Source: an uncultured Lachnospiraceae bacterium (GTDB lineage: Bacteria; Bacillota; Clostridia; Lachnospirales; Lachnospiraceae). Taken from it: DNA of 41,807 bases. The stretch is from positions 1 to 41,807 of the forward strand of contig CALWIA010000013.1 in assembly GCA_944380605.1 (NCBI GenBank), read 5' to 3'. Position 1 is the first letter of the stretch. Every line of letters begins with the position of its first letter. Positions 24,786 to 32,470 of this stretch are shown in pieces. A model generated the notes under the pieces. The model was not told the DNA's origin, ran no database searches, and saw only the letters and a program-made list of their open reading frames with translations. The position numbers and the translations under genes are program-made.

Positions 24786-25607
24786 TCAGTAATTTTCATT
24801 TTCCAGCGCATCCAGCGTGTACTCATGCAGTGCTTCCCGGCGCGTACGGTCCGCCTGCAGAAAATGAATATACAAAATATCAATCATCACCAGTATGGGA
24901 AACTGCGGAGATATTGCTTTTCCATTTTCCAGGTGTTCTCTGACTGCCAGCAATATAATTTCATCACAAAATTCATAAAATTTCTTTTCTTTTGAAGAAG
25001 TAAGAAGCACCGTAAATGCGCCCCGCTGATTTGCTGAACGCAGAGATCGAATCACATCTTCTGTCTTTCCGCTCACACTGATTCCAATGACTACACAATC
25101 CTGATCCAGCAATACAGAATTCATTTTCATGATATGCGTATCTGTAATGGCCTCTACATTGACTCCCAGACGCATAAAACGCAGTTTCATCTCCAGCCCG
25201 GCCAATCCAGAACTTCCGCACCCATAAATATACATCCGTTTTCTTTCAGAAATCGCATCTATAATTCTCAGCATCTGCCGTTCATCTAACAGCGCGTAGC
25301 TTTTATTCAGCAAATCCTGATAGCAGTTCAGCACCTGCTTGGTAAAGTCATTGGTTGCCGGCCTGTTTTCCGCCATATTCAGTTCATACTGAAAGATAAA
25401 CTCTCGATAACCTCGAAATCCGCATTTTTTGGCAAATCGAGACAGCGTAGCTTCTGATACAAACAAAAGCTTTGATATGTTTTTGGATGAAAAATCCATC
25501 TTTTTCGTATTATGAATAAAGAAATCTGCCACTGTCTTTTCCAATGCAGTAAAGGATCCATACAGCGCTTCAATGACTGGGATCAGGGTCTTTTCATAAT
25601 CCTCCAT
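24786..25607 (-). CDS. RpiR-family transcriptional regulator (HTH + SIS)
   Basis: The product has 273 residues. The N-terminal HTH covers about residues 1-77, with FVSEATLSRFAKKCGFRGYREF as the recognition region. The C-terminal SIS sugar-phosphate domain contains YIYGCGSSGLAGLEMKLR and VIGISVSGKTEDVIRSL. RpiR proteins sense phosphosugars; in sialic-acid operons the effector is often ManNAc-6-phosphate or a relative. The start overlaps the end of the ROK kinase gene by 14 bases. It probably controls both this unit and the importer unit, which share an upstream motif. Confidence 0.94.
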   Translation of the reverse strand: MEDYEKTLIPVIEALYGSFTALEKTVADFFIHNTKKMDFSSKNISKLLFVSEATLSRFAKKCGFRGYREFIFQYELNMAENRPATNDFTKQVLNCYQDLLNKSYALLDERQMLRIIDAISERKRMYIYGCGSSGLAGLEMKLRFMRLGVNVEAITDTHIMKMNSVLLDQDCVVIGISVSGKTEDVIRSLRSANQRGAFTVLLTSSKEKKFYEFCDEIILLAVREHLENGKAISPQFPILVMIDILYIHFLQADRTRREALHEYTLDALENENY

Positions 25608-26505
25608 CCATATTCCTTTCTTTCTGCCTGTCTGTAAAGTGATAATATGCCCCTAACATTCCCGCTGTATTCCCCAGTTCAGCAAACGCCAATCTGGTTT
25701 TGGACGAAATAAAAGGCAGCAGATACCGATCCACCCGTTTCCGGATTTGGGGATATAGATATTCTTTTCTTTCCATAATTCCTCCGCCCAAAACCACAAC
25801 TTCCGGATTCAGCATATAGCAAAGATTGGCGATTCCCATTCCCAGTACATCTGTCAGCTGGTCAATCGCAGCTATGCAATCTGGATCCTGATGCTCCGCC
25901 ATATCAAATACCCAGCGGCCATCCACGATACCTGGGTCGATTCCTTTTCTGGCTGCCGCCAGTTTCACAAGTGCCGATGCCGATCCAAGATCCTGGAACG
26001 CGGATTCTCCCATATACATATAACCAATTTCACCGGCGCTTCCGCAGAAACCATGAAAAACTTTTCCATCCATTACCAGCGTCCCGCCGATACCCGTTCC
26101 GACTGTCAGGCACAAACTGATGCGGCTCCCTTTCGATGCACCAGCTCTGTTCTCTGCCAGTCCGGCACAGTTCACATCATTTTCCACCTCGCACGGCAAT
26201 CCAAAACGTTTTTCCATCCATTCTTTTATATTCATTCCCGTATAACCCGGTATCAATTCCGAAGCATAAAGAATCGAACCACGCCTGCAGTCTACCATTC
26301 CTGCTGTCGAAACACAGATTCCATGCACATCTTCTTCCTGAACCACCAGCTGCTCTGTCAGACGGCAGACTTTATCCAGGACAGCCCTTCCGCCCAGAGC
26401 CGCTTCTGTCGCTGTATCTTCCGCCCGTACCAGTACCCCATTTTCATCTACTGCACCATATTTGATCCTGGTGCCCCCTATATCTATGCATATATACTTT
26501 TTCAC
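25594..26505 (-). CDS. nanK: ROK-family sugar kinase (N-acetylmannosamine kinase-like)
   Basis: The product has 303 residues and begins at a GTG (26505) preceded by AGGTGAAATT. Family features are the phosphate loop IDIGGTRIKYGAVDENG, VENDVNCAGLAE with the catalytic aspartate, TVGTGIGGTLV and VVLGGGIM. The zinc-binding CxCGxxGCxE motif usual in ROK kinases and repressors is missing; the region reads HGFCGSAGEIGYMYMGESAF, as in some other kinases of the family. There is no N-terminal HTH, so it is an enzyme and not a repressor. Beside nanE and the lyase, phosphorylation of ManNAc or a related aldose is the likely role. Confidence 0.88.
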   Translation of the reverse strand: MKKYICIDIGGTRIKYGAVDENGVLVRAEDTATEAALGGRAVLDKVCRLTEQLVVQEEDVHGICVSTAGMVDCRRGSILYASELIPGYTGMNIKEWMEKRFGLPCEVENDVNCAGLAENRAGASKGSRISLCLTVGTGIGGTLVMDGKVFHGFCGSAGEIGYMYMGESAFQDLGSASALVKLAAARKGIDPGIVDGRWVFDMAEHQDPDCIAAIDQLTDVLGMGIANLCYMLNPEVVVLGGGIMERKEYLYPQIRKRVDRYLLPFISSKTRLAFAELGNTAGMLGAYYHFTDRQKERNMDGGL

Positions 26506-26533
26506 GGAATTTCACCTGCTTTTTGTTGTCCTT

Positions 26534-26562
26534 AGTATAAAGCCAATTGTATTTGTTTTCAA
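26534..26562 (-). promoter_or_regulatory. Promoter of the kinase-RpiR-nanE-nanA operon
   Basis: Minus strand TTGAAA (26562-26557), 17 bases, TATACT (26539-26534), about 30 bases before the GTG start. The region upstream (26563-26720) is very A/T-rich and holds the shared 12-mer (26603-26614) and an inverted repeat TGAAAG-AA-CTTTCA. No gene is seen in 26506-26888. Confidence 0.78.
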
Positions 26563-26602
26563 TCTTTATGGAAATTCTGGTTCTTCTTTCACAATATTTG
26601 TG

Positions 26603-26614
26603 TCTTTTGTATAT
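26603..26614. promoter_or_regulatory. Shared 12-mer TCTTTTGTATAT upstream of the kinase promoter
   Basis: Identical to 22970-22981. It ends about 41 bases above the -35, against about 31 bases in the importer promoter. It is a candidate binding site for a common regulator. Confidence 0.4.
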
Positions 26615-26726
26615 TTTTTTCTCTTTTTTGTGTTTTCTGTTTTCATTTTTTTAACTTCAATGAAAGTTCTTTCAGCTTCCCGATGTTTTTACGATTCTTG
26701 GCCTTGTCACTGGATGACCATTGCCG

Positions 26727-26780
26727 GTCGGATGTCCGCTCGTGCAGGCACAGCGGCCGCCCGACCAGCATATCGAGCAA
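26727..26780. repeat. REP-like GC-rich palindromic repeat, copy 2
   Basis: This second copy of the repeat at 6505-6559 starts right after the larC terminator and shows the same GGTCGG/CCGACC, CCGCT/AGCGG and GTGC/GCAC pairings. It stands out as a GC-rich block next to the A/T-rich kinase promoter region. Confidence 0.8.
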
Positions 26781-26823
26781 AATAAAAGCAGGCAAGAAGT
26801 CTTTGTTTGACCTCTTGCCTGCT
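26778..26823 (-). terminator. Rho-independent terminator of larE-larB-larC
   Basis: AGCAGGCAAGAAGTC (26787-26801) pairs with GACCTCTTGCCTGCT (26809-26823) around a 7-base loop and is followed leftward by TTTTATTTTG. It lies 66 bases past the larC stop. Confidence 0.9.
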
Positions 26824-26888
26824 CTTCAGCCGTCATGACGTATACTCTATTCGGTTTACGTTTGTTTTATCCGCCGGAAATCCGGCAG

Positions 26889-28214
26889 CTATACCGATTT
26901 CCGGATCTCCTCCACCGCCTCCTGATACGACACCCCGGCCTCTTTTGCCAGACGCGCCGCGTCTTCATATTCCGGCTTTTCATGGCGGATGCCGAAGCCC
27001 TCCGCCGTTTTGATCCGTACCTGCCCCAACGGAGTTTCTGCCAGTTCCGCAGCCGGATTCAGAAAATACTTCCCGCACCGACGGACCCGCAGACCGTTGG
27101 TTGTGGTCTGGCGCAGGACGCACCGGACCAGTTCCCTCTCTCTTTCCGCGTCGCACAGCACCGTCAGCACCCAGCCGGGACGCCCTTTTTTCATGGTTCC
27201 CGGAACGGTGTAGACATCCAGCGCCCCGGCCTCCAGGATCCGGGCGCAGGCAAACGCCAGCGCCTCCGGCGTCATATCGTCGATATTGCACACCAGTTCC
27301 GTAATCTCTCCATTGGCGCCGTCCTCTGTCTCTCCCAGAAACACGCGCACGCAGTTGGCCTGCTCAAACTGTTTGGTCCCCAGTCCTACGCCGGTCCGCG
27401 CAACTCTCATAACCGGCATGGGGCCAAAGGCGTCCGCGAAATGCACCAGCAGCGCGGCGCCTGTCGGCGTACAGAGTTCTCCCTTTACCGTACCGCCGTA
27501 GATGGGAACCCCCTGCAGCAGATTGGCCGCAGCCGGCGCCGGCACCGGCATAATGCCGTGGGCGCAGCGCACCGTTCCGCTTCCTACGTGGATCGGAGAA
27601 ACCACCACCTTTTCCGGCTTCAGCAGATACATCGCGCAGCAGACACCGGTCACATCCGCCACCGCGTCCAGCGCGCCTACTTCATGATAATGCACATCTC
27701 CCACCGGACAGCCATGGGCTTTGGCTTCCGCGCGGGCAATGGCGTCATACACGCCTTTTGCCTGCCGCTTCACCTCTTCCGGAAGCTTCAGGCCGTCGAT
27801 GATCTCGGCGATATGGCCCGGCGTGGCATGGTGATGGCCATGATCATGGCCGTGCGCATGTTCGTGCTCGTGGCTGTGCACATGCTCATGTTCGTGGCTG
27901 TGCACATGCTCGTGACCGTGCCCATGGCCATGCTCGTGCTCATGTTCGTGGCCATGTTCATGCGCATGTTCATGGCTATGGCCGCCGTTTTCTTCTGCAG
28001 GTTCTGTTTCTTCTTCCCCGTACACCGTCACCGCCATATGGGTACCGGCAATGCCGCAGGAAGCGCCGGCCTGGGCCTCCAGACGGACGCCGGGCAGCCC
28101 CAGCCCGTTCATCATATCAAGAAAGCCCTGTTTATCGTCCAGAAGTTCGTACAGGGCAGACATCAGCATATCGCCTGCCGCCCCCATATTGCATTCAATG
28201 TACAGCGTTTTCAT
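26889..28214 (-). CDS. larC: LarC nickel insertion protein (pyridinium-3,5-bisthiocarboxylic acid mononucleotide nickel chelatase)
   Basis: The product has 441 residues. LarC inserts nickel into the bisthiocarboxylated pincer nucleotide using CTP. The N-terminus MKTLYIECNMGAAGDMLMSA and later GDVHYHEVGALDAVADV and the C-terminal ELVCNIDDMTPEALAFA are characteristic. Residues 79-129 are an extraordinary run with 27 histidines in 51 residues, alternating with Glu, Gly, Ser, Val and Ala, clearly suited to nickel storage. The gene is one continuous frame; in Lactiplantibacillus plantarum larC is split into larC1 and larC2 and needs a programmed frameshift. The ATG at 28214 overlaps the end of larB by 20 bases, indicating coupled translation. 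Confidence 0.95.
   Translation of the reverse strand: MKTLYIECNMGAAGDMLMSALYELLDDKQGFLDMMNGLGLPGVRLEAQAGASCGIAGTHMAVTVYGEEETEPAEENGGHSHEHAHEHGHEHEHEHGHGHGHEHVHSHEHEHVHSHEHEHAHGHDHGHHHATPGHIAEIIDGLKLPEEVKRQAKGVYDAIARAEAKAHGCPVGDVHYHEVGALDAVADVTGVCCAMYLLKPEKVVVSPIHVGSGTVRCAHGIMPVPAPAAANLLQGVPIYGGTVKGELCTPTGAALLVHFADAFGPMPVMRVARTGVGLGTKQFEQANCVRVFLGETEDGANGEITELVCNIDDMTPEALAFACARILEAGALDVYTVPGTMKKGRPGWVLTVLCDAERERELVRCVLRQTTTNGLRVRRCGKYFLNPAAELAETPLGQVRIKTAEGFGIRHEKPEYEDAARLAKEAGVSYQEAVEEIRKSV
27869..27911. repeat. 24-base direct repeat inside larC histidine tract
   Basis: CGTGGCTGTGCACATGCTC occurs at 27869-27887 and again at 27893-27911, a 24-base (8-codon) period encoding the repeated peptide VHSHEHEH. 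The surrounding tract (about 27825-27980) is a degenerate run of histidine codons. Such repeats can vary in copy number between strains. Confidence 0.85.
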
Positions 28215-28989
28215 CGCCCGCATCCTCCGTTTCCCTGATTCCTTCCATCTGATTGATCCGGCTGGCCAGATATCCGGCGCCGAATCCATTGTCGATATTC
28301 ACCACGCTGCAGCCGGACGCGCAGGAATTGAGCATGGACAAAAGGGCGGACAAGCCGCCGAAGCTGGCTCCGTATCCCACGCTGGTAGGGACCGCGATCA
28401 CCGGACAGTCTACCAGGCCTCCCACCACCGACGCCAGGGCGCCTTCCATGCCTGCCACCGCCACCACGCATCTGGCGCTCATCAGCACGTCCAGATTGGA
28501 CAGCAGCCGGTGCAGTCCCGCGACTCCCACATCGTACAGCCGCGTCACCCGGTTTCCCATAACCTCCGCCGTCATGGCCGCTTCCTCCGCTACCGGCATG
28601 TCGCTGGTGCCTCCCGTCGCCACCACGATATTGCCTCTCTGCTCCCGCTCTCCGGGAAACGCAATGGCCAGCCGGGGAATGGGGTAATACTCTATCGGAA
28701 GCGTTTCTGCCAGAATATCCGCCGCTTCCTGCCCGATCCGGGTAATCAGCACGTTGCGGCAGCCCCGCCGGCCCATGGCCTCCGCAATGCCCCGGATCTG
28801 TTCCGGCGTCTTTCCCGCTCCATAAATCACCTCCGCGGCGCCCTGCCGGACGCTGCGATGCAGATCCACTTTCGCGTATCCCAGATCCTCAAACGGCTCT
28901 TCCTTCAGCTTCAGCAGCGCGTTTTCCGGCGACACGGTTCCCTCCGCCACCCCGCGTAGCAGCTGCAGAATTTCATGTTTGTTGTCCAT
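28195..28989 (-). CDS. larB: LarB pyridinium-3,5-biscarboxylic acid mononucleotide synthase
   Basis: The product has 264 residues. The C-terminal two thirds form a PurE-like AIR-carboxylase domain: VVATGGTSDMPVAEEAAMTA, then YDVGVAGLHRLLS and VVAVAGMEGALASVVGGLVD, with VPTSVGYGASFGGLSALLSM. The N-terminal part begins MDNKHEILQLLRGVAEG. LarB carboxylates and hydrolyses nicotinic acid adenine dinucleotide, the first step of nickel-pincer nucleotide synthesis. AAGGAGG lies 6 bases ahead of the ATG at 28989. The gene sits 29 bases after larE and overlaps larC. Confidence 0.95.
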   Translation of the reverse strand: MDNKHEILQLLRGVAEGTVSPENALLKLKEEPFEDLGYAKVDLHRSVRQGAAEVIYGAGKTPEQIRGIAEAMGRRGCRNVLITRIGQEAADILAETLPIEYYPIPRLAIAFPGEREQRGNIVVATGGTSDMPVAEEAAMTAEVMGNRVTRLYDVGVAGLHRLLSNLDVLMSARCVVAVAGMEGALASVVGGLVDCPVIAVPTSVGYGASFGGLSALLSMLNSCASGCSVVNIDNGFGAGYLASRINQMEGIRETEDAGDENAVH

Positions 28990-29018
28990 CCCAGCCCTCC
29001 TTGAGTCTTTTGCTCTTT

Positions 29019-29774
29019 CTAGTCCGATGCCTTTCTGGGTTCCAGATCCAGCAGAACCGCCGGAAACCAGGCCCGCAGCCGGCTGGTGATTTCCGCCCGT
29101 TTTTCCATAACCAGCGGCATCTGGTCTTCGGTTATCTGAATGCGGGCCGCCGTTTTCAGCACCCGTACCCGGAAATCCGAAAAACCCAGCTCTGTCAGCG
29201 CCGCTTCCGCCTGCTCCACCGCCTGAAGCACCGGCGCCTCTATTGCAGTTCCAGTGGGAATCCGGGTAGCCAGGCAAGCGTAGGCCGGCTTATTCCAGGT
29301 AAACAGCCCCGCCTCTTTTGACATGGCCCGCACCTGGGATTTGGTGATGCCGCATTCCCGCAGCGGCGACCGCACCTTCAGTTCCCGCAGCGCCCGCATG
29401 CCCGGCCGGTCGCCGGCGTCATCCGACGCATTGGTGCCGTCCAGCATCGTGTCAAATCCGTCCTGACGCGCCGCGTCCCAAAGAGCGGAAAACAGCGCCT
29501 GTTTGCAGTAATAGCACCGTTCCGGCCCGTTGGCCAGAACCTCCGGCACCGCCAGAATATCCACATCCACAATGGAGAGAGGCACGTCCAGTTCCCGGCA
29601 CAGCCGCCTGGCGTCCTCCAGCTCAAACGCCGGCTGGAAAACCGTTCGGGCGTAATAAGCCCGGACCCGGCAGCCGCAGGTTTTGGCCGCCCACAGAAGA
29701 AACGCTGAATCCACGCCGCCGGAAAATGCCGCCGCCGCCTCTTTCACTTCTCCGAAAAATTCTTCCAGTTTCAT
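29019..29774 (-). CDS. larE: LarE ATP-dependent sulfur transferase
   Basis: The product has 251 residues. The PP-loop ATPase motif SGGVDSA is at 18-24. Conserved LarE segments follow: ARTVFQPAFELEDARRLC, ERCYYCKQALF, DGTNASDDAGDRPGMRAL and SPLRECGITKSQVR. LarE adenylates the biscarboxylated pincer precursor and adds sulfur. Cysteines at 87, 90 and 167 (NKPAYACLATRIPTG) are candidates for either a sacrificial sulfur donor or ligands of a [4Fe-4S] cluster; both LarE types are known, and I cannot decide between them here. It is the first gene of larE-larB-larC, with GGAGG ahead of the ATG at 29774. Its promoter lies in the divergent region shared with the transporter gene. Confidence 0.95.
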   Translation of the reverse strand: MKLEEFFGEVKEAAAAFSGGVDSAFLLWAAKTCGCRVRAYYARTVFQPAFELEDARRLCRELDVPLSIVDVDILAVPEVLANGPERCYYCKQALFSALWDAARQDGFDTMLDGTNASDDAGDRPGMRALRELKVRSPLRECGITKSQVRAMSKEAGLFTWNKPAYACLATRIPTGTAIEAPVLQAVEQAEAALTELGFSDFRVRVLKTAARIQITEDQMPLVMEKRAEITSRLRAWFPAVLLDLEPRKASD

Positions 29775-29834
29775 ACTTCTTCCTCCGAAGCCCCACTTCG
29801 TACCCTGTCTTTGCCATCCGGCATGATCCTTTTT

Positions 29835-29863
29835 ATTGTAAAACATTTTCCCTCCCTTTGCAA
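29835..29863 (-). promoter_or_regulatory. Promoter of larE-larB-larC
   Basis: Minus strand TTGCAA (29863-29858), 17 bases, TACAAT (29840-29835). The leader is about 55 bases. Confidence 0.7.
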
Positions 29864-29891
29864 TGCCGGCCCTGCAGGCGGCAGGTTTTGA

Positions 29892-29960
29892 TTGCTATTT
29901 TTCATTTCTCTGCTACAATATAGCTGTAGCCGGAGGTACTGCCAATGCGGCGCCTCCGGC
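29892..29960 (+). promoter_or_regulatory. Promoter and leader hairpin of the SLC13-like transporter
   Basis: TTGCTA (29892-29897), 16 bases, TACAAT (29914-29919) with TG one base ahead of the -10. A leader hairpin GCCGGAGG (29929-29936) with CCTCCGGC (29953-29960) follows. No T-run is present, so it is not a terminator. Confidence 0.55.
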
Positions 29961-29985
29961 CAGGAATGGTGAAAGGAATATACAC

Positions 29986-31089
29986 ATGCAGAAGATGATT
30001 CAATTTTTCAAAAAAGACGTGGTTCTGACGGCGTCTCTGATTCTGGCGGTTTTGTCCTGCTTTCTCACGCCTCCCTCTCTTTCCTACATCGGTTATATCG
30101 ATTTTGATACCCTGATTCTGCTGTTCTGTCTGATGCTGGTTATGGCCGGTCTGCAGGAACAGAAATTCATGGAATTTGTAGGCAGCCGCCTGCTGTCGCG
30201 GACCCGTACCCGCCGGGGCCTTATGACGGCTCTGGTCTTTCTCTGTTTCATCAGCAGCATGTTTATGACCAACGACGTATCTCTGATTACCTTTGTCCCC
30301 TTCGGCATCATGATTCTGGAAATGGCGGGTCTGACCGGCAGCCTGTGTCTGACCATCACGCTGATGACCATCGCTGCCAACCTGGGGAGCATGTTCACGC
30401 CTATCGGAAATCCACAGAATCTGTATTTATACGCCCTGTCCGGACTTTCGCTTCCGGAGTTTCTGCTGCTTATGGGGCCGTATACGGCAGTTTCCGCCAT
30501 CCTGCTGCTGCTCTTTCTGTTTCTCGGGTACAAGCAGGCTCGGCTGCAGGTAGAACTGGAGCATCCGGCCTTAAAAGACCAGCGCGCCTGCCTGCTGTAT
30601 TTTGTCCTGTTTTTCCTCTGCATCCTGACGGTGGCCGGATGGCTTCCCCACGTGCTGCTTCTGCTCCTTACCTCCGCCGCGCTGCTGTGGAAAAACCGCC
30701 GGCTGTTTGTCCGGGTAGACTATTCTCTTCTGCTGACCTTCACCTTCTTCTTCCTTTTTATTGGAAATATCAGCGGCATCGAGAGCTTCCGCGCCTGGAT
30801 TCTGGAAATCCTGGACGGCCGGGACCGGATCCTCAGCGTGCTGATCAGCCAGGTGATCAGCAATGTGCCGGCGGCCATGCTGCTTTCCGGCTACAGCAGC
30901 CATGTCACGGAGCTGATCATCGGCACCAACATCGGAGGCCTGGGCACGCTGATCGCCTCCATGGCCAGCCTGATTTCCTACAAGCAGGTGGCGGCCGGCT
31001 ATCCAGGGCAGAAGAAGAAGTATCTGGCAGTTTTCACCTTCTGCAACCTGGTCTTTCTGGCCGTGCTTCTGCTTCTGGGAATGCTGTAA
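29986..31089 (+). CDS. SLC13/ArsB/CitMHS-type anion transporter
   Basis: The product has 367 residues with about ten membrane segments. The first signature SSMFMTNDVSLITFVPFGI and the loop TPIGNPQNLYLYALSG are typical of the ion-transporter superfamily of ArsB, CitM and DASS proteins. The second half repeats the pattern with ISNVPAAMLLSGYSSH and GGLGTLIASMASLISY. It probably moves a small organic or inorganic anion with sodium or protons. The ATG at 29986 follows AAAGGAATA. It is divergent from larE, so a link to hydroxy-acid movement is possible but not shown. Its stop lies 7 bases from the convergent VirD4-like gene. Confidence 0.87.
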   Translation: MQKMIQFFKKDVVLTASLILAVLSCFLTPPSLSYIGYIDFDTLILLFCLMLVMAGLQEQKFMEFVGSRLLSRTRTRRGLMTALVFLCFISSMFMTNDVSLITFVPFGIMILEMAGLTGSLCLTITLMTIAANLGSMFTPIGNPQNLYLYALSGLSLPEFLLLMGPYTAVSAILLLLFLFLGYKQARLQVELEHPALKDQRACLLYFVLFFLCILTVAGWLPHVLLLLLTSAALLWKNRRLFVRVDYSLLLTFTFFFLFIGNISGIESFRAWILEILDGRDRILSVLISQVISNVPAAMLLSGYSSHVTELIIGTNIGGLGTLIASMASLISYKQVAAGYPGQKKKYLAVFTFCNLVFLAVLLLLGML

Positions 31090-31096
31090 GCCGTCT

Positions 31097-32458
31097 TTAC
31101 CGGAGCTCTTCGTACAGGTCCTGCAGTTCTTTCACGTACTGGTCCAGGTCCAGGGTATGGGCTTTTACCGGTTCCTGGCCCCGGCGGAAAATCCAGCATT
31201 CTCCCACCGGCATGTACAGGAGGGAACGCAGCGGCAGATCGCAGCGCTCCGCTACGGCTCTGGCGGTTTCCACATCGTTTCCGCCCAGGTACACATAGGT
31301 GTCGCAGTTTCCGATAATGGTCCTTCCATCGCTGCCGTAGCCTTCCTTTAACTGCCCCTCTGACTGCAGCATCAGCATGGTGGAAATGCCTCTGGAGCGG
31401 ATCGAAGAAATCATCCGGGGAAATTCCTCGATGCGGCAGTTGGTGGCAAAATCGTCCAGAATGAACCGCACCGGCACCGGCAGGCAGTTGTCTTCACATT
31501 CCTCGTCCGCATAAAGGCACAGTTCATTCATGGCCTGGGTGAAAAACAGGTTGGCCAGGTTGTCCATGGACCGGTCGGTATCGCTGACCACCACAAACAC
31601 AGCCGTCTTCTGCTGCCCGATCATGGACAGGTGTACTTCGTCTTTCTGCAGCATCTGGTTCAGCTGCAGGGTGTCAAAGTTGCGCAGCTTGGCCGTCAGC
31701 GTGACCAGAATGGAATCGAAGGTGCGGTTGGCAGCTACGTTGGCTTTTTCAAACTGTTTGTACGCCCAGCTGTCCGGATTGCGCCGAGAATAGTTTTCCA
31801 TAAGCGTTTCCAGCGTCGTCTTTCCGTCGGGGCTTTCTCCCCGCCTTCCGGCGCACAGAAGCTTAATCACGTTTTCCAGGGTTCTCATGTCCTGCCGCAG
31901 TTCCTGGTTTTCCAGCAGGTAGGCGATCAGAGAGCCCAGCAGAATGCTGCCGGCGTCGTCCCAGAAGGGGTCGAGGGTTCTCACCTTCACCTGCTGATAT
32001 ACCAGCATATTGGACATCTTTACCACATCCTGGGTGCTGCGGATATACTGCAGCGGATTGTAGCCAATGGACCGCTCCGGATGTATGAAATCCACGCATT
32101 TGACGTCGTATCCCCGGGACTCCAGATACGGCTTGTATTTCCGGTACAGATTGCCTTTGGGGTCCGACACGATATAGCTGCCAGTGGCTTCCAGCAGGTT
32201 GGGAATTACCAGCCCTCTGGTCTTTCCGGAGCCGCTGGCTCCCACCGCCAGCACGTGGTTATTCAGACGGGTTTTGCGGCAGTCCAGGCTGCAGCGGATC
32301 CCTTCCGCCAGAATCATGGTGCCGGGATCTCTGTCCCGCATGGCCTTGGCAGCCCGGTGGCGGCGCAGGGTTTTTATCAGGATGTCGCCGCTGCCGGTAC
32401 CGCCGCTGGGACCGGCTTCCCATCCGGCGTTTTCCGTTTTCCTGGTTTTATAAGCCAT
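31097..32458 (-). CDS. VirD4/TraG-like ATPase lacking membrane segments
   Basis: The product has 453 residues. It resembles the ATPase domain of type IV coupling proteins: Walker A GASGSGKT (73-80), YIVSDPKGNLYRKY (95-108), Walker B RFILDDFATNC (331-341), and the downstream arginine-rich SSIRSRGISTMLMLQSEGQL. The N-terminal transmembrane helices normal for VirD4 are absent; residues 1-65 are polar. No relaxase, VirB4 or mating-pore gene lies nearby, so this is not a conjugation locus. GGGAGGG precedes the ATG. It lies 12 bases after the ClpP gene and is last in the operon. A stand-alone RecA-type ATPase beside a peptidase suggests a joint role, but no function is proven. Confidence 0.88.
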   Translation of the reverse strand: MAYKTRKTENAGWEAGPSGGTGSGDILIKTLRRHRAAKAMRDRDPGTMILAEGIRCSLDCRKTRLNNHVLAVGASGSGKTRGLVIPNLLEATGSYIVSDPKGNLYRKYKPYLESRGYDVKCVDFIHPERSIGYNPLQYIRSTQDVVKMSNMLVYQQVKVRTLDPFWDDAGSILLGSLIAYLLENQELRQDMRTLENVIKLLCAGRRGESPDGKTTLETLMENYSRRNPDSWAYKQFEKANVAANRTFDSILVTLTAKLRNFDTLQLNQMLQKDEVHLSMIGQQKTAVFVVVSDTDRSMDNLANLFFTQAMNELCLYADEECEDNCLPVPVRFILDDFATNCRIEEFPRMISSIRSRGISTMLMLQSEGQLKEGYGSDGRTIIGNCDTYVYLGGNDVETARAVAERCDLPLRSLLYMPVGECWIFRRGQEPVKAHTLDLDQYVKELQDLYEELR

Positions 32459-32470
32459 AAAATCCCTCCC

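Noticed and set aside
27825..27980. CRISPR-like repeat appearance
   Set aside because: The repeats are continuous histidine codons in larC without spacers.
26835..28238. 467-residue open frame opposite larC
   Set aside because: The methionine-rich and histidine-rich parts come from reading the larC His tract backwards.
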